Shown here in pieces: positions 1 through 7,943 of a DNA stretch of 42,613 bases (position 1 is its first letter; each line of letters starts with the position of its first letter). The translations under genes and the position numbers were made by a program. The notes under the pieces are model-generated. The model had not been told where the DNA came from. It saw nothing but the letters and a program-made list of their open reading frames with translations, and did no database searches. The stretch spans positions 1 through 42,613 of the forward strand of contig JAGHUC010000067.1 of assembly GCA_018065035.1 (NCBI GenBank), in the 5' to 3' direction. The DNA is from Candidatus Egerieousia equi (GTDB lineage Bacteria > Bacteroidota > Bacteroidia > Bacteroidales > UBA932).

Positions 1-821
1 GGCAGGGTGAAGGTGCTGCCCTTGGGACCGTCCATAACAGTGTACTGTGTTTTTGTAGCGGGATCATAAAGATACAAGCCCGCAGGGGTGTCAACGGTGT
101 CCTTCGGATTGATTTCCTTTGCCTTTCCGTCCTTGGCATCCTTCTTTGAAGGCTTCTTTGCAGCAACGAACTTCCTTGTGAAAGCCAGCCATCTGCCATC
201 CTTTGAAAATGCATAATTCTCCACCTTCGATAGTGTATCAAGCTCTCCTGTTGCAATATTCAACACATAAAGATTATCCTTTGGAGCTTCTTTCTTTTCT
301 ACCTTGGAGCTGTCCTTGGCAACTTTGTCCTTGGCGGCCTTGCCCTTGGCATCTTCCTTGACTGCAGGCTTTGTTGTGAAAGCGGCCCACTGTCCGAGTG
401 TCTCAGGAGTCTTGAAGTCCTTGAGGTCAGGGAAACTTTTTCTTGTGCCGTTGGACAGATCAAAGAGAATGAGAGTGTCGGTTGGCATCTGCTCAGGTTT
501 CTTCTTCTTGATCTTTGCCTTGCGGGTCTGCTGATAGAAAGGTTTGATGCCTGCCAGGAGTTTGTTCTGGTCTGCGCTGAGCACCTGTCCGTAAGCCCTT
601 TCAATGGTCCATTCCTTTCCGGTGAAAGGATTGTTTATACAAAGGGTTGCGTCACCGGCCTGCGGGACAATCCTGTAAAGCACCGTGGCTCCCTCGTTCG
701 GAGCGTCCAGTTCCCTGACTGTCTGCCACTTGTCATACACATCGTGGGTGATGGCAGGTTTCTGGGCCAGCAAAGGCAGACATACCGCCATTGCCGCAAA
801 AAGAGAAAAGAAGCGTTTCAT
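1..821 (-). CDS. S9 family peptidase (prolyl oligopeptidase family), N-terminal part, truncated by window edge
   Basis: The frame starts at the ATG complementary to 819–821 and stays open to base 1, giving 273 residues. It begins with a signal peptide (MKRFFSLFAAMAVCLPLLAQ), so the protein is exported. The following sequence resembles the N-terminal beta-propeller of Bacteroidetes S9 peptidases, including the basic stretch around TRKAKIKKKKPEQMPTD and repeats such as FSKDGRWLAFTRKF. Two lysine/alanine-rich low-complexity insertions interrupt the propeller. The catalytic alpha/beta-hydrolase domain with its Ser-Asp-His triad would lie beyond the left edge, so activity cannot be judged. Family members cleave peptides in the periplasm. 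The gene diverges from the NifU-like gene, with its own TAnnTTTG box at 877–884. Confidence 0.85.
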   Translation of the reverse strand, partial: MKRFFSLFAAMAVCLPLLAQKPAITHDVYDKWQTVRELDAPNEGATVLYRIVPQAGDATLCINNPFTGKEWTIERAYGQVLSADQNKLLAGIKPFYQQTRKAKIKKKKPEQMPTDTLILFDLSNGTRKSFPDLKDFKTPETLGQWAAFTTKPAVKEDAKGKAAKDKVAKDSSKVEKKEAPKDNLYVLNIATGELDTLSKVENYAFSKDGRWLAFTRKFVAAKKPSKKDAKDGKAKEINPKDTVDTPAGLYLYDPATKTQYTVMDGPKGSTFTL

Positions 822-876
822 TATGCTGATGTTTTAAAAATTAACTTAAAAATGGCATCTGAATGCAGACGCAGCA

Positions 877-884
877 CAAAGGTA
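877..884 (-). promoter_or_regulatory. Bacteroidetes -7 promoter element for the S9 peptidase
   Basis: On the minus strand the sequence is TACCTTTG, an exact match to the Bacteroidetes -7 consensus TAnnTTTG, about 56 bases upstream of the start codon. No clear TTTG -33 box stands at the usual 19–21-base spacing, so only the -7 half is well supported. Confidence 0.5.
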
Positions 885-906
885 GCACAAATCCGTTTCT
901 TTATTG

Positions 907-914
907 TATCTTTG
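907..914 (+). promoter_or_regulatory. -7 promoter element for the NifU-like/GGGtGRT operon
   Basis: TATCTTTG matches TAnnTTTG on the plus strand, 45 bases before the chosen ATG at 960. Transcription would begin near 921, downstream of the longer in-frame start at 744, which supports the shorter protein. The -33 partner is not obvious. Confidence 0.5.
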
Positions 915-959
915 CAAACGAATTTAAAAGCAACACAAAATATAAATATTTATAACACT

Positions 960-1661
960 ATGATTTACACACAGCAGGTACAGCAGATGTGCGCTGTAAA
1001 GAAAGGCCCGAACCATGGTCCGGCTCCAATTCCTGAAGAGGGCAAATGGGTTAAGGCCAAAGAGATCAAGGACATTTCAGGTCTCACACACGGTATTGGC
1101 TGGTGCGCTCCACAGCAGGGTGCATGCAAGCTTACACTCAACGTCAAGGACGGTATAATCCAGGAGGCTCTGGTAGAGGTTCTCGGTTGCTCAGGCATGA
1201 CTCATTCAGCAGCAATGGCTTCTGAAATTCTTCCTGGCAAGACCCTTCTCGAGGCTCTGAACACAGACCTCGTTTGTGATGCCATCAACACTGCAATGCG
1301 CGAGCTCTTCCTCCAGATAGTTTACGGACGTACACAGAGCGCTTTCTCAGAGAACGGCCTTGCAATAGGCGCAGGTCTCGAGGACCTTGGCAAAGGATTG
1401 CGCAGCCAGGTTGGTACTCTCTACGGAACACTTGAGAAAGGACCAAGGTACCTTGAGATGGCCGAAGGTTACATCAACAAGGTTGCACTCGACAAGAACA
1501 ACGAGATTTGCGGATACGAATTCATAAATCTGGGCAAGTTCATGGACGAGGTAAAGAAAGGCACAGACGCCAACGAGGCACTGAAGAAAGTAACCGGTAC
1601 ATACGGACGCTTCACAGCCGAGCAGGGTGCAGTTAAACATATTGATCCACGTAAAGAGTAG
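960..1661 (+). CDS. NifU/IscU-like iron-sulfur cluster assembly scaffold protein
   Basis: The 233-residue product has an IscU/NifU-N-like core with cysteines at 49 and 56 (GWCAPQQGACKL), 77 (EVLGCSGMTHSAAM) and 106 (DLVCDAI), the spacing expected for residues that hold a nascent Fe-S cluster. Known family members occur beside a GGGtGRT protein, as here, where the next gene starts 11 bases downstream. ATG 960 was chosen because an earlier in-frame start at 744 would overlap the divergent peptidase gene and precede the -7 box at 907–914, and because the homologous part begins MIYTQQVQQMCAVKK. A scaffold role is inferred from the fold. Which apoprotein it serves is unknown, and no sulfur-donor (nifS/sufS) gene is nearby. 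Confidence 0.82.
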   Translation: MIYTQQVQQMCAVKKGPNHGPAPIPEEGKWVKAKEIKDISGLTHGIGWCAPQQGACKLTLNVKDGIIQEALVEVLGCSGMTHSAAMASEILPGKTLLEALNTDLVCDAINTAMRELFLQIVYGRTQSAFSENGLAIGAGLEDLGKGLRSQVGTLYGTLEKGPRYLEMAEGYINKVALDKNNEICGYEFINLGKFMDEVKKGTDANEALKKVTGTYGRFTAEQGAVKHIDPRKE

Positions 1662-1672
1662 GAGGACCGGTC

Positions 1673-2683
1673 ATGATTAGAGAAGTTAAATTCGAGAGCC
1701 AGGACAGAAGAATGGCCCAGATACTTAAAGCCCTTAATGACAATGGCATAAGCTCAATCGAGGAAGCTAACCAGATTTGTGATTCCTACGGCATTGATCC
1801 TTACAGGACATGTGAGGAGACACAGCCTATCTGCTTTGAAAACGCAAAGTGGGCATACGTTGTAGGTGCGGCAATCGCTATCAAGAAAGGTGTGAAGAAC
1901 GCTGTTGAGGCAGCTGAGGCAATAGGTCTCGGTCTTCAGGCATTCTGCATCCCTGGTTCAGTTGCAGACGACAGGAAAGTAGGTCTCGGACACGGAAATC
2001 TTGCAGCACGTCTTCTCAAGGAGGAAACAAAGTGCTTTGCATTCCTTGCAGGTCACGAGTCATTCGCAGCCGCTGAAGGTGCAATCAAGATTGCAGCCAA
2101 GGCCGACAAGGTAAGGAAAGAGCCATTGCGCTGCATCCTCAACGGTCTTGGAAAGGACGCCGCCATGATCATTTCAAGAATCAACGGTTTCACATACGTT
2201 CAGACCGAGTTCGACTATTTCACAGGCAAACTCAACATTGTTCAGGAAATCGCTTACTCAGACGGTCCTAGGGCAAAGGTTAAATGCTACGGTGCAGATG
2301 ATGTACGCGAGGGTGTTGCCATCATGTGGCACGAGGGCGTTGACGTTTCCATCACAGGTAACTCAACCAACCCTACACGTTTCCAGCATCCTGTTGCAGG
2401 AACATACAAGAAAGAGAGAGTTCTTGCAGGCAAGCCATACTTCAGTGTTGCTTCAGGTGGCGGTACAGGCCGTACACTTCACCCTGACAACATGGCCGCC
2501 GGTCCTGCTTCATACGGTATGACCGACACAATGGGCCGTATGCACTCCGACGCTCAGTTCGCAGGTTCGTCTTCAGTTCCTGCACACGTTGAGATGATGG
2601 GCTTCCTTGGCATAGGTAACAACCCTATGGTAGGCTGCACAGTTGCCGTAGCCGTTGACGTTGCCACAGCACTGAACAAATAA
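1673..2683 (+). CDS. GGGtGRT family protein
   Basis: The 336-residue product carries the signature GGGTGRTLHPDN at residues 262–273, for which the family is named, in a glycine-rich C-terminal third. It is cytoplasmic, with no signal peptide or membrane segment. The start at 1673 is preceded by AGGAGG (1661–1666), one of the best ribosome-binding sites in the window. It is co-transcribed with the NifU-like gene and ends in a strong terminator, so the pair is a closed two-gene unit. The molecular function of the family is not established. The constant neighbour suggests the protein carries, receives or helps assemble an Fe-S cluster, which is inference. Confidence 0.85.
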   Translation: MIREVKFESQDRRMAQILKALNDNGISSIEEANQICDSYGIDPYRTCEETQPICFENAKWAYVVGAAIAIKKGVKNAVEAAEAIGLGLQAFCIPGSVADDRKVGLGHGNLAARLLKEETKCFAFLAGHESFAAAEGAIKIAAKADKVRKEPLRCILNGLGKDAAMIISRINGFTYVQTEFDYFTGKLNIVQEIAYSDGPRAKVKCYGADDVREGVAIMWHEGVDVSITGNSTNPTRFQHPVAGTYKKERVLAGKPYFSVASGGGTGRTLHPDNMAAGPASYGMTDTMGRMHSDAQFAGSSSVPAHVEMMGFLGIGNNPMVGCTVAVAVDVATALNK

Positions 2684-2716
2684 TACATTTCCGGGCAGAT
2701 TGCCCATGCAATTCTT

Positions 2717-2740
2717 AAAGGTCCCTGCGGGGACCTTTTT
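2717..2740 (+). terminator. Rho-independent terminator after the GGGtGRT gene
   Basis: A perfect 9-bp stem (AAAGGTCCC, 2717–2725, with GGGACCTTT, 2730–2738) around the loop TGCG is followed by a T-rich run to about 2747. It lies 33 bases after the stop codon. Confidence 0.85.
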
Positions 2741-2756
2741 CATTTTTAGGAGGCCT

Positions 2757-2788
2757 GTTGCAAAAGCGGAATCTGTTAAGTAATTTTG
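2757..2788 (+). promoter_or_regulatory. Bacteroidetes-type promoter for the C1B peptidase
   Basis: GTTG (2757–2760) and TAATTTTG (2781–2788) are separated by 20 bases, close to the TTTG–N19-21–TAnnTTTG consensus. Transcription would start near 2795, so translation must begin at ATG 2812 rather than at the in-frame TTG at 2758, which is part of the -33 box. Confidence 0.7.
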
Positions 2789-2811
2789 TTCACATTCAAT
2801 ATTTGTCAACC

Positions 2812-3993
2812 ATGATATCAAAGACAGGACTACTCTCCATCTGCATTGCACTTTTTACTGCAAGCGCCCTTTTCCCAACCGCAGTTTCCGCACAACAGAA
2901 CCCGCAGGATGAAATTCCTCAGGCTCACAAACTTTACAAATTCACCCCGATAGTTGATCTCAAGGCCACTTCCCCGAAGAACCAGGCCGAGACAGGAACC
3001 TGCTGGTGCCATTCAACAATATCGCTTCTTGAATCGGAACTCATAAGGAAAGGGAAAGGCGAGCATGACCTTTCTGAAATGTTCATAGTGCGCAACAACT
3101 ATGTGGAGCGCATGGCCGATGATTATATGCGCGAGGGCAAGGGCAACCTCAACGAAGGAGCCTTCATGCACAACGTTCTCGACTGGATCACCAAATACGG
3201 AATCCTGCCGGAAAGCGCATACAACGGCATAAACTACAATTCCCCTACCCACAACCACCGCGAACTGAACAGATTCGTTCATGCAATCCAGGGGGTTGCC
3301 GTTTCAGAGCACCATCGCAGTGAAGAATACTATAAATTGGTGGAGAGCCTGCTGGACATTTATCTGGGAAAAGTTCCGGAGGAGTTCGAATACAACGGGA
3401 AGAAATACACAGCAAAGTCGTTTGCAAAGGAGCTCGGCCTTGACAATGTGCTGAATGAATACATTCCTCTGACATCGGTGCTGCATCATCCAATGCATGA
3501 GCTGGTTGACGTTGAATGGCCCGACAACTGGAACCACAGGAAATACTATAATGTGACTCTGGATGAGTTAATGACAATAATGGACAACGCCCTTAACAAC
3601 GGCTACACCTTCGGCTGGAGCGGTGACCTTACCAAAAGATGCTGCAGCTGCTGGAAAGGAATTGCCATAAATCCTGCACCAGAATACTTTGAGGAGGCTG
3701 TGAAGTTCGAGAAGAAATATCCTGAAATCAATGTCACTCCGGAAATCCGCCAGAAGGACTACGAGGATTTCAAGACACTTGACTGCCACGCAATGCACAT
3801 AACCGGAATGCTCAAGGACCAGGATGGAACCATCTTCTACAAGGTGAAGGATTCATTCAATCAGGAGACCAACCCTGTAACGAACGGCTATGTTTATATG
3901 TCAAGAAGCTACATAATGATGCGTACCCTCACCATCCTCGTGCACAAGGACGCCATTCCTGCAGGCATCAGGAAATCATTGGACATCAAATAA
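2812..3993 (+). CDS. Secreted C1B family cysteine peptidase (aminopeptidase C / bleomycin hydrolase-like)
   Basis: The 393-residue product starts with a signal peptide (MISKTGLLSICIALFTASA) ending before AQQ. The papain-type active site of the C1B group is visible: the oxyanion glutamine and nucleophile in NQAETGTCWCHS (Gln58, Cys64), the histidine in CHAMHITG (His326) and the asparagine in KVKDSFN (Asn350). Family members trim amino-terminal residues from peptides. Export suggests a periplasmic role in peptide breakdown. The start at 2812 is set by the promoter at 2757–2788 and by the signal peptide. It lies 12 bases upstream of the DUF4153 gene and is probably co-transcribed with it. Confidence 0.85.
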   Translation: MISKTGLLSICIALFTASALFPTAVSAQQNPQDEIPQAHKLYKFTPIVDLKATSPKNQAETGTCWCHSTISLLESELIRKGKGEHDLSEMFIVRNNYVERMADDYMREGKGNLNEGAFMHNVLDWITKYGILPESAYNGINYNSPTHNHRELNRFVHAIQGVAVSEHHRSEEYYKLVESLLDIYLGKVPEEFEYNGKKYTAKSFAKELGLDNVLNEYIPLTSVLHHPMHELVDVEWPDNWNHRKYYNVTLDELMTIMDNALNNGYTFGWSGDLTKRCCSCWKGIAINPAPEYFEEAVKFEKKYPEINVTPEIRQKDYEDFKTLDCHAMHITGMLKDQDGTIFYKVKDSFNQETNPVTNGYVYMSRSYIMMRTLTILVHKDAIPAGIRKSLDIK

Positions 3994-4005
3994 ATTGCCG
4001 GAAAT

Positions 4006-5733
4006 ATGAACCTGCTGGATAGGATCAAGGAAAATTGCATTGCCTCGCTGCAAGGAATACGCAGGCATCCGGTTATGCTGGTCATTCTCTGCCATGCCTG
4101 GATTGCCTCATCACTGATTGATCAGGGAACAAGCGGCAACAATTATTTAACTGGCTTCGGATTCCCTGTTCTGGCACCGGTATTTGCCTTCCTTTCTGTT
4201 TTCATTGACAGACTGGCCTGCCGCAAAATGAAATGGTCCTGGTTTCTGTTGCCGCTGTACATAGGGAGCTGCTATCTGAAAGTTCTCGATGGATTTGAAG
4301 AAACCGTTGCTTTCCATGTCATCTGTTTCGCCATTCTTCCGCTGGGCTATTTGTGGATTGCCAGAGCAAAGAACGACATTCCATTCATACGGCAAACGGC
4401 AGTTTCAATCAATTCCCTCATACACGCTCTGATCTTCACAGCTGCACCGACAGTTCTGACCTTATTGATTATATGGTCAATACGGCTTCTGTTCGGACTG
4501 TTTTCCGATACTGCCTTTATCTGGCCTCTATATTTCTATTTCATAGTTCTGTTCCCGAGTCTTTTTGTATCCTTTGATGAACGGAACGGAAACGATGGAT
4601 ATTTCAAATTGGTGGAAACCATTATCAATTGGGTTCTTACCCCGGCGCTCATCATATACGCATTGATTCTTTACATTTACTTGATAAAGATTATTGTAAG
4701 CTGGACACTTCCGCTTGGAGGAGTGGTTGCAATGGTGCTCTCCTTCTCCGTGATTCTTTTCCTTTGCACATCATACAGAAGAATTCAGGTCAGGAAAACC
4801 TTCAACTGGTTTTATGATCATTCGTGGCTGATTGCCATTCCTCTGTTCGTTCTGTTCTGGGCTGGAATCGTCCGCAGGCTGTCCGATTATGGATGCACTT
4901 CAAACAGATACTATATTGTCATTTGCGGTCTGGCAATGATGATTCTTATTTTCCGGAGGAAACTGAAGGATTCATCCTCGTTCTATCATCATTTCTGCAT
5001 GATTCTGTCATGCGTTCTCGTTCTGAGCATATTCTGTCCGGGCATCAGCCACCAGGATGTTTCGTTTGCTTCCCAGCGGAGAATAGTGATGCATGAATCG
5101 GTTCAGCTTGGCCTGCTCAACTCAGATGGCAAATTCGAGGACAGACTGTATTCCTGCAAGGATTCCACAGATGCTGCGGCTTACAGAAAGATTTATAAAG
5201 CCCTGTTCGCCATGAATGATATGGACACCAGCTCGTGCAGAAACTATTTCGGTTTGGACAGTCCGCATGTATTCCTTGAACGGCTTCCTTCAGAGGCACA
5301 GAATTTTGCAGCATCCTATAGAACCTATCTATTTTCAGAACCCATATCGGAAATCTTATCTATAGCATTACAGAGCTATATAAAGATTCACCGAGCAGAT
5401 GGATTCAAATACCTGTGTACGGATATCTATCTGACTCTGGATGAATTGAAGCAAGTGTGCATTGAATATGACGGGACAAACTTCATTGAACATCAGGCAG
5501 CGAAATGCGGGTGGGACAAGAGCACAAGTCCACCGGCCCCATGGATTGAAGAGCATGGATACGAAATGCTTACAATCCGTGCTGAAGGTTTGGAGATAGC
5601 CATTTCACATCTAAAAATCAGCCGTGATAAAAATTCCGGTGGATGGGAGATCCAAAACGGGATCATTAATGTTGAGTATATCCTTTTCAACGATGAAAGC
5701 CTGATTGACAGACTTAAAAGTCTCAAGCACTAG
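4006..5733 (+). CDS. DUF4153 domain-containing integral membrane protein
   Basis: The 575-residue product has about ten hydrophobic segments in its first 370 residues, then a soluble C-terminal part of about 200 residues. The segment around RRLSDYGCTSNRYYIV is typical of DUF4153 proteins of Bacteroidetes. The biochemical function of the family is unknown. The soluble tail, containing several cysteines, has no recognisable enzymatic motif. It follows the C1B peptidase by 12 bases. Its stop codon (5731–5733) lies inside the left copy of the 15-bp direct repeat described for the DUF5674 module, so the boundary of that module coincides with the end of this gene. Confidence 0.75.
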   Translation: MNLLDRIKENCIASLQGIRRHPVMLVILCHAWIASSLIDQGTSGNNYLTGFGFPVLAPVFAFLSVFIDRLACRKMKWSWFLLPLYIGSCYLKVLDGFEETVAFHVICFAILPLGYLWIARAKNDIPFIRQTAVSINSLIHALIFTAAPTVLTLLIIWSIRLLFGLFSDTAFIWPLYFYFIVLFPSLFVSFDERNGNDGYFKLVETIINWVLTPALIIYALILYIYLIKIIVSWTLPLGGVVAMVLSFSVILFLCTSYRRIQVRKTFNWFYDHSWLIAIPLFVLFWAGIVRRLSDYGCTSNRYYIVICGLAMMILIFRRKLKDSSSFYHHFCMILSCVLVLSIFCPGISHQDVSFASQRRIVMHESVQLGLLNSDGKFEDRLYSCKDSTDAAAYRKIYKALFAMNDMDTSSCRNYFGLDSPHVFLERLPSEAQNFAASYRTYLFSEPISEILSIALQSYIKIHRADGFKYLCTDIYLTLDELKQVCIEYDGTNFIEHQAAKCGWDKSTSPPAPWIEEHGYEMLTIRAEGLEIAISHLKISRDKNSGGWEIQNGIINVEYILFNDESLIDRLKSLKH

Positions 5734-5744
5734 CGCTTGAAGAT
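5730..5744. repeat. 15-bp direct repeat, left copy (flank of the DUF5674 module)
   Basis: CTAGCGCTTGAAGAT occurs here and again, exactly, at 6681–6695, where it forms the last codons and stop of the esterase gene. Read on the minus strand in one frame, the bases to about 5775 encode YLPDWAVNVIRIFKR followed by a stop, similar to the esterase tail [12 protein letters not shown]. This copy therefore looks like a displaced or leftover 3' end of an esterase-type gene. Confidence 0.6.
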
Positions 5745-5754
5745 CCTTATGACA

Positions 5755-6096
5755 TTAACGGCCCAGTCTGGAAGATATGGCAAAATGGCCGAAATAGGAA
5801 TCGAGCCAGTGCAATGTGCCGCAGTCCTTCTCAAGGTACGCTCCTGCGAACAATTCTCTGCTTCGGCATAATTCAAGGAGAGCGGACTCTCTGCCCTCCT
5901 TGCCCAGTCTGGCATATTTTATGGTCAGATCAAACAGATCCAAAGCCCTGATGAAGGCTCCTTCTGCCATGGACGGCTTACCTTTGCTTATCCATTTTGC
6001 AGTACGCCCCACCTCGCTGCCTATATTGGCCATCTGGTCCATGAAGGACATTGACGACCACCTCGTTTCATCCGGTTTAACAGGAAGTTCCATCAT
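5755..6096 (-). CDS. Small helical protein of unknown function, partner of the DUF5674 protein
   Basis: The 113-residue product is predicted almost wholly alpha-helical, with no membrane segment or signal peptide. Visible conserved-looking blocks are FMDQMANIGSEVGRTAKW, AFIRALDLFDLTIKYARLG and ELCRSRELFAGAYL. I recall similar unnamed bacterial proteins but cannot assign a fold or function. A four-helix bundle is plausible. The R-x4-6-H motif of HEPN ribonucleases is not apparent. Its ATG overlaps the TGA of the DUF5674 gene (ATGA), so the two are translationally coupled. Termination falls about ten bases before the 15-bp repeat at 5730–5744. The tight coupling and small sizes resemble toxin–antitoxin pairs, but that is inference. 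Confidence 0.65.
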   Translation of the reverse strand: MMELPVKPDETRWSSMSFMDQMANIGSEVGRTAKWISKGKPSMAEGAFIRALDLFDLTIKYARLGKEGRESALLELCRSRELFAGAYLEKDCGTLHWLDSYFGHFAISSRLGR

Positions 6097-6434
6097 CGCC
6101 TTATTCTTTCATCAGTCAAACTGATAATGGCTTTGCGTATGTTCTGATCCTCCACATCACGGCTTCTGTTACCTTGCCTTGGTCTGATGTTGATCAGCGA
6201 ATCGAACTCAATGTAATCTTCCCCATCCGCTTCAGGATAGATGTTATATCCCCATAATGACTCCTGTGAAGAGCCTTCATTCAACAGCTTATGTTCAAGA
6301 TCCGCATGGAGTTCGGCATCAATGGCAATTACACGCCTGTCAATATCTGCAACTGCCTTGACCATATCACCATAACAGTTTGCCGCAAGTTCCTTCAGTT
6401 CATCAACACTTATTGACTCATATATAACTTTCAT
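6093..6434 (-). CDS. DUF5674 family protein
   Basis: The 113-residue product matches my memory of the DUF5674 family over its length: an N-terminal block around CYGDMVKAVADIDRRVIAI, ELHADLEHKLL, WGYNIYPE and the near-invariant SLINIRPRQGNRSRDVED. It is soluble and acidic/basic mixed, with no export signal. The family has no established function. It is the first gene of a two-gene unit with the helical protein at 5755–6096 (ATGA overlap) and has its own Bacteroidetes promoter at 6465–6497. Because the unit is compact, self-contained and repeat-flanked, it behaves like an acquired cassette. Confidence 0.75.
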   Translation of the reverse strand: MKVIYESISVDELKELAANCYGDMVKAVADIDRRVIAIDAELHADLEHKLLNEGSSQESLWGYNIYPEADGEDYIEFDSLINIRPRQGNRSRDVEDQNIRKAIISLTDERIRR

Positions 6435-6464
6435 AATCCCTGGAAGATTCTACGATTTCACCCG

Positions 6465-6497
6465 TAAATATATGATAAATACGATATATTGCCAAAA
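6465..6497 (-). promoter_or_regulatory. Bacteroidetes-type promoter of the DUF5674 unit
   Basis: On the minus strand TTTTG (complement of 6493–6497) is followed after 20 bases by TATATTTA (complement of 6465–6472), a one-mismatch -7 box at the optimal spacing. The leader to the ATG at 6434 would be about 25 bases. The structured element at 6511–6641 therefore lies upstream of the promoter and is not part of the leader. Confidence 0.55.
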
Positions 6498-6510
6498 CAA
6501 CCATTATATT

Positions 6511-6641
6511 CCGCCAAGGTGGGTCTCATCATACCCCACTGGAGATAGTTCCAGAGCATATACACGGAACCCACCCTGCCATGATGACGGGGTGGGTTCC
6601 GGTAACCCTTGCCGCAACACGCTACAAGACCATTGGTTGCG
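6511..6641. other. Hairpin-rich intergenic element
   Basis: A perfect 11-bp inverted repeat (6566–6576 with 6590–6600, GGAACCCACCC / GGGTGGGTTCC) encloses a 13-base loop containing ATGATGA (6581–6587). That heptamer is exactly complementary to TCATCAT at 6526–6532, allowing a pseudoknot. GGTGGGT (6518–6524) could also compete for the left arm (6569–6575), and a 6-bp stem CGCAAC/GTTGCG follows (6613–6618, 6636–6641). Neither strand shows a T-run after the main stem, so a simple terminator is unlikely. No convincing gene fits the 6435–6680 gap. The element may be a non-coding RNA, a repeat-type palindrome or a recombination structure. Confidence 0.5.
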
Positions 6642-6680
6642 CACCACCTTTGGCAACAAGTCGGTTCGCTGACAAAAATG

Positions 6681-7859
<1,179 letters not shown>

Positions 7860-7866
7860 TCAAAAA

Positions 7867-7897
7867 TTGCAAATTTTCGGGAATAGAAGTAATTTTG
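7867..7897 (+). promoter_or_regulatory. Bacteroidetes-type promoter of the ABC importer gene
   Basis: TTG (7867–7869) and TAATTTTG (7890–7897) are 20 bases apart, fitting the -33/-7 consensus. A start near 7904 gives a leader of about 40 bases to ATG 7944. Confidence 0.65.
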
Positions 7898-7943
7898 TCT
7901 ATTAAGCTTAATATTATTGAACACTTAATCCAATAGATACAAC

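Noticed and set aside
299..604. A minus-strand frame of 101 codons inside the S9 peptidase region
   Set aside because: It lies within the strongly supported peptidase frame, has biased Arg/Ser composition typical of an out-of-frame translation and no family similarity.
744..959. N-terminal extension of the NifU-like protein
   Set aside because: It overlaps the divergent peptidase gene and lies upstream of the -7 box at 907–914; family homology begins after ATG 960.
5755..6096. HEPN ribonuclease toxin assignment for the helical protein
   Set aside because: The catalytic R-x4-6-H motif expected for HEPN toxins is not apparent, so only a general helical description is given.
6601..6660. Integron attC site in the hairpin-rich element
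   Set aside because: Short complementary GTTGC/GCAAC segments are present, but the paired core sites (RYYYAAC and GTTRRRY) are not in proper arrangement and no integron integrase is in the window.
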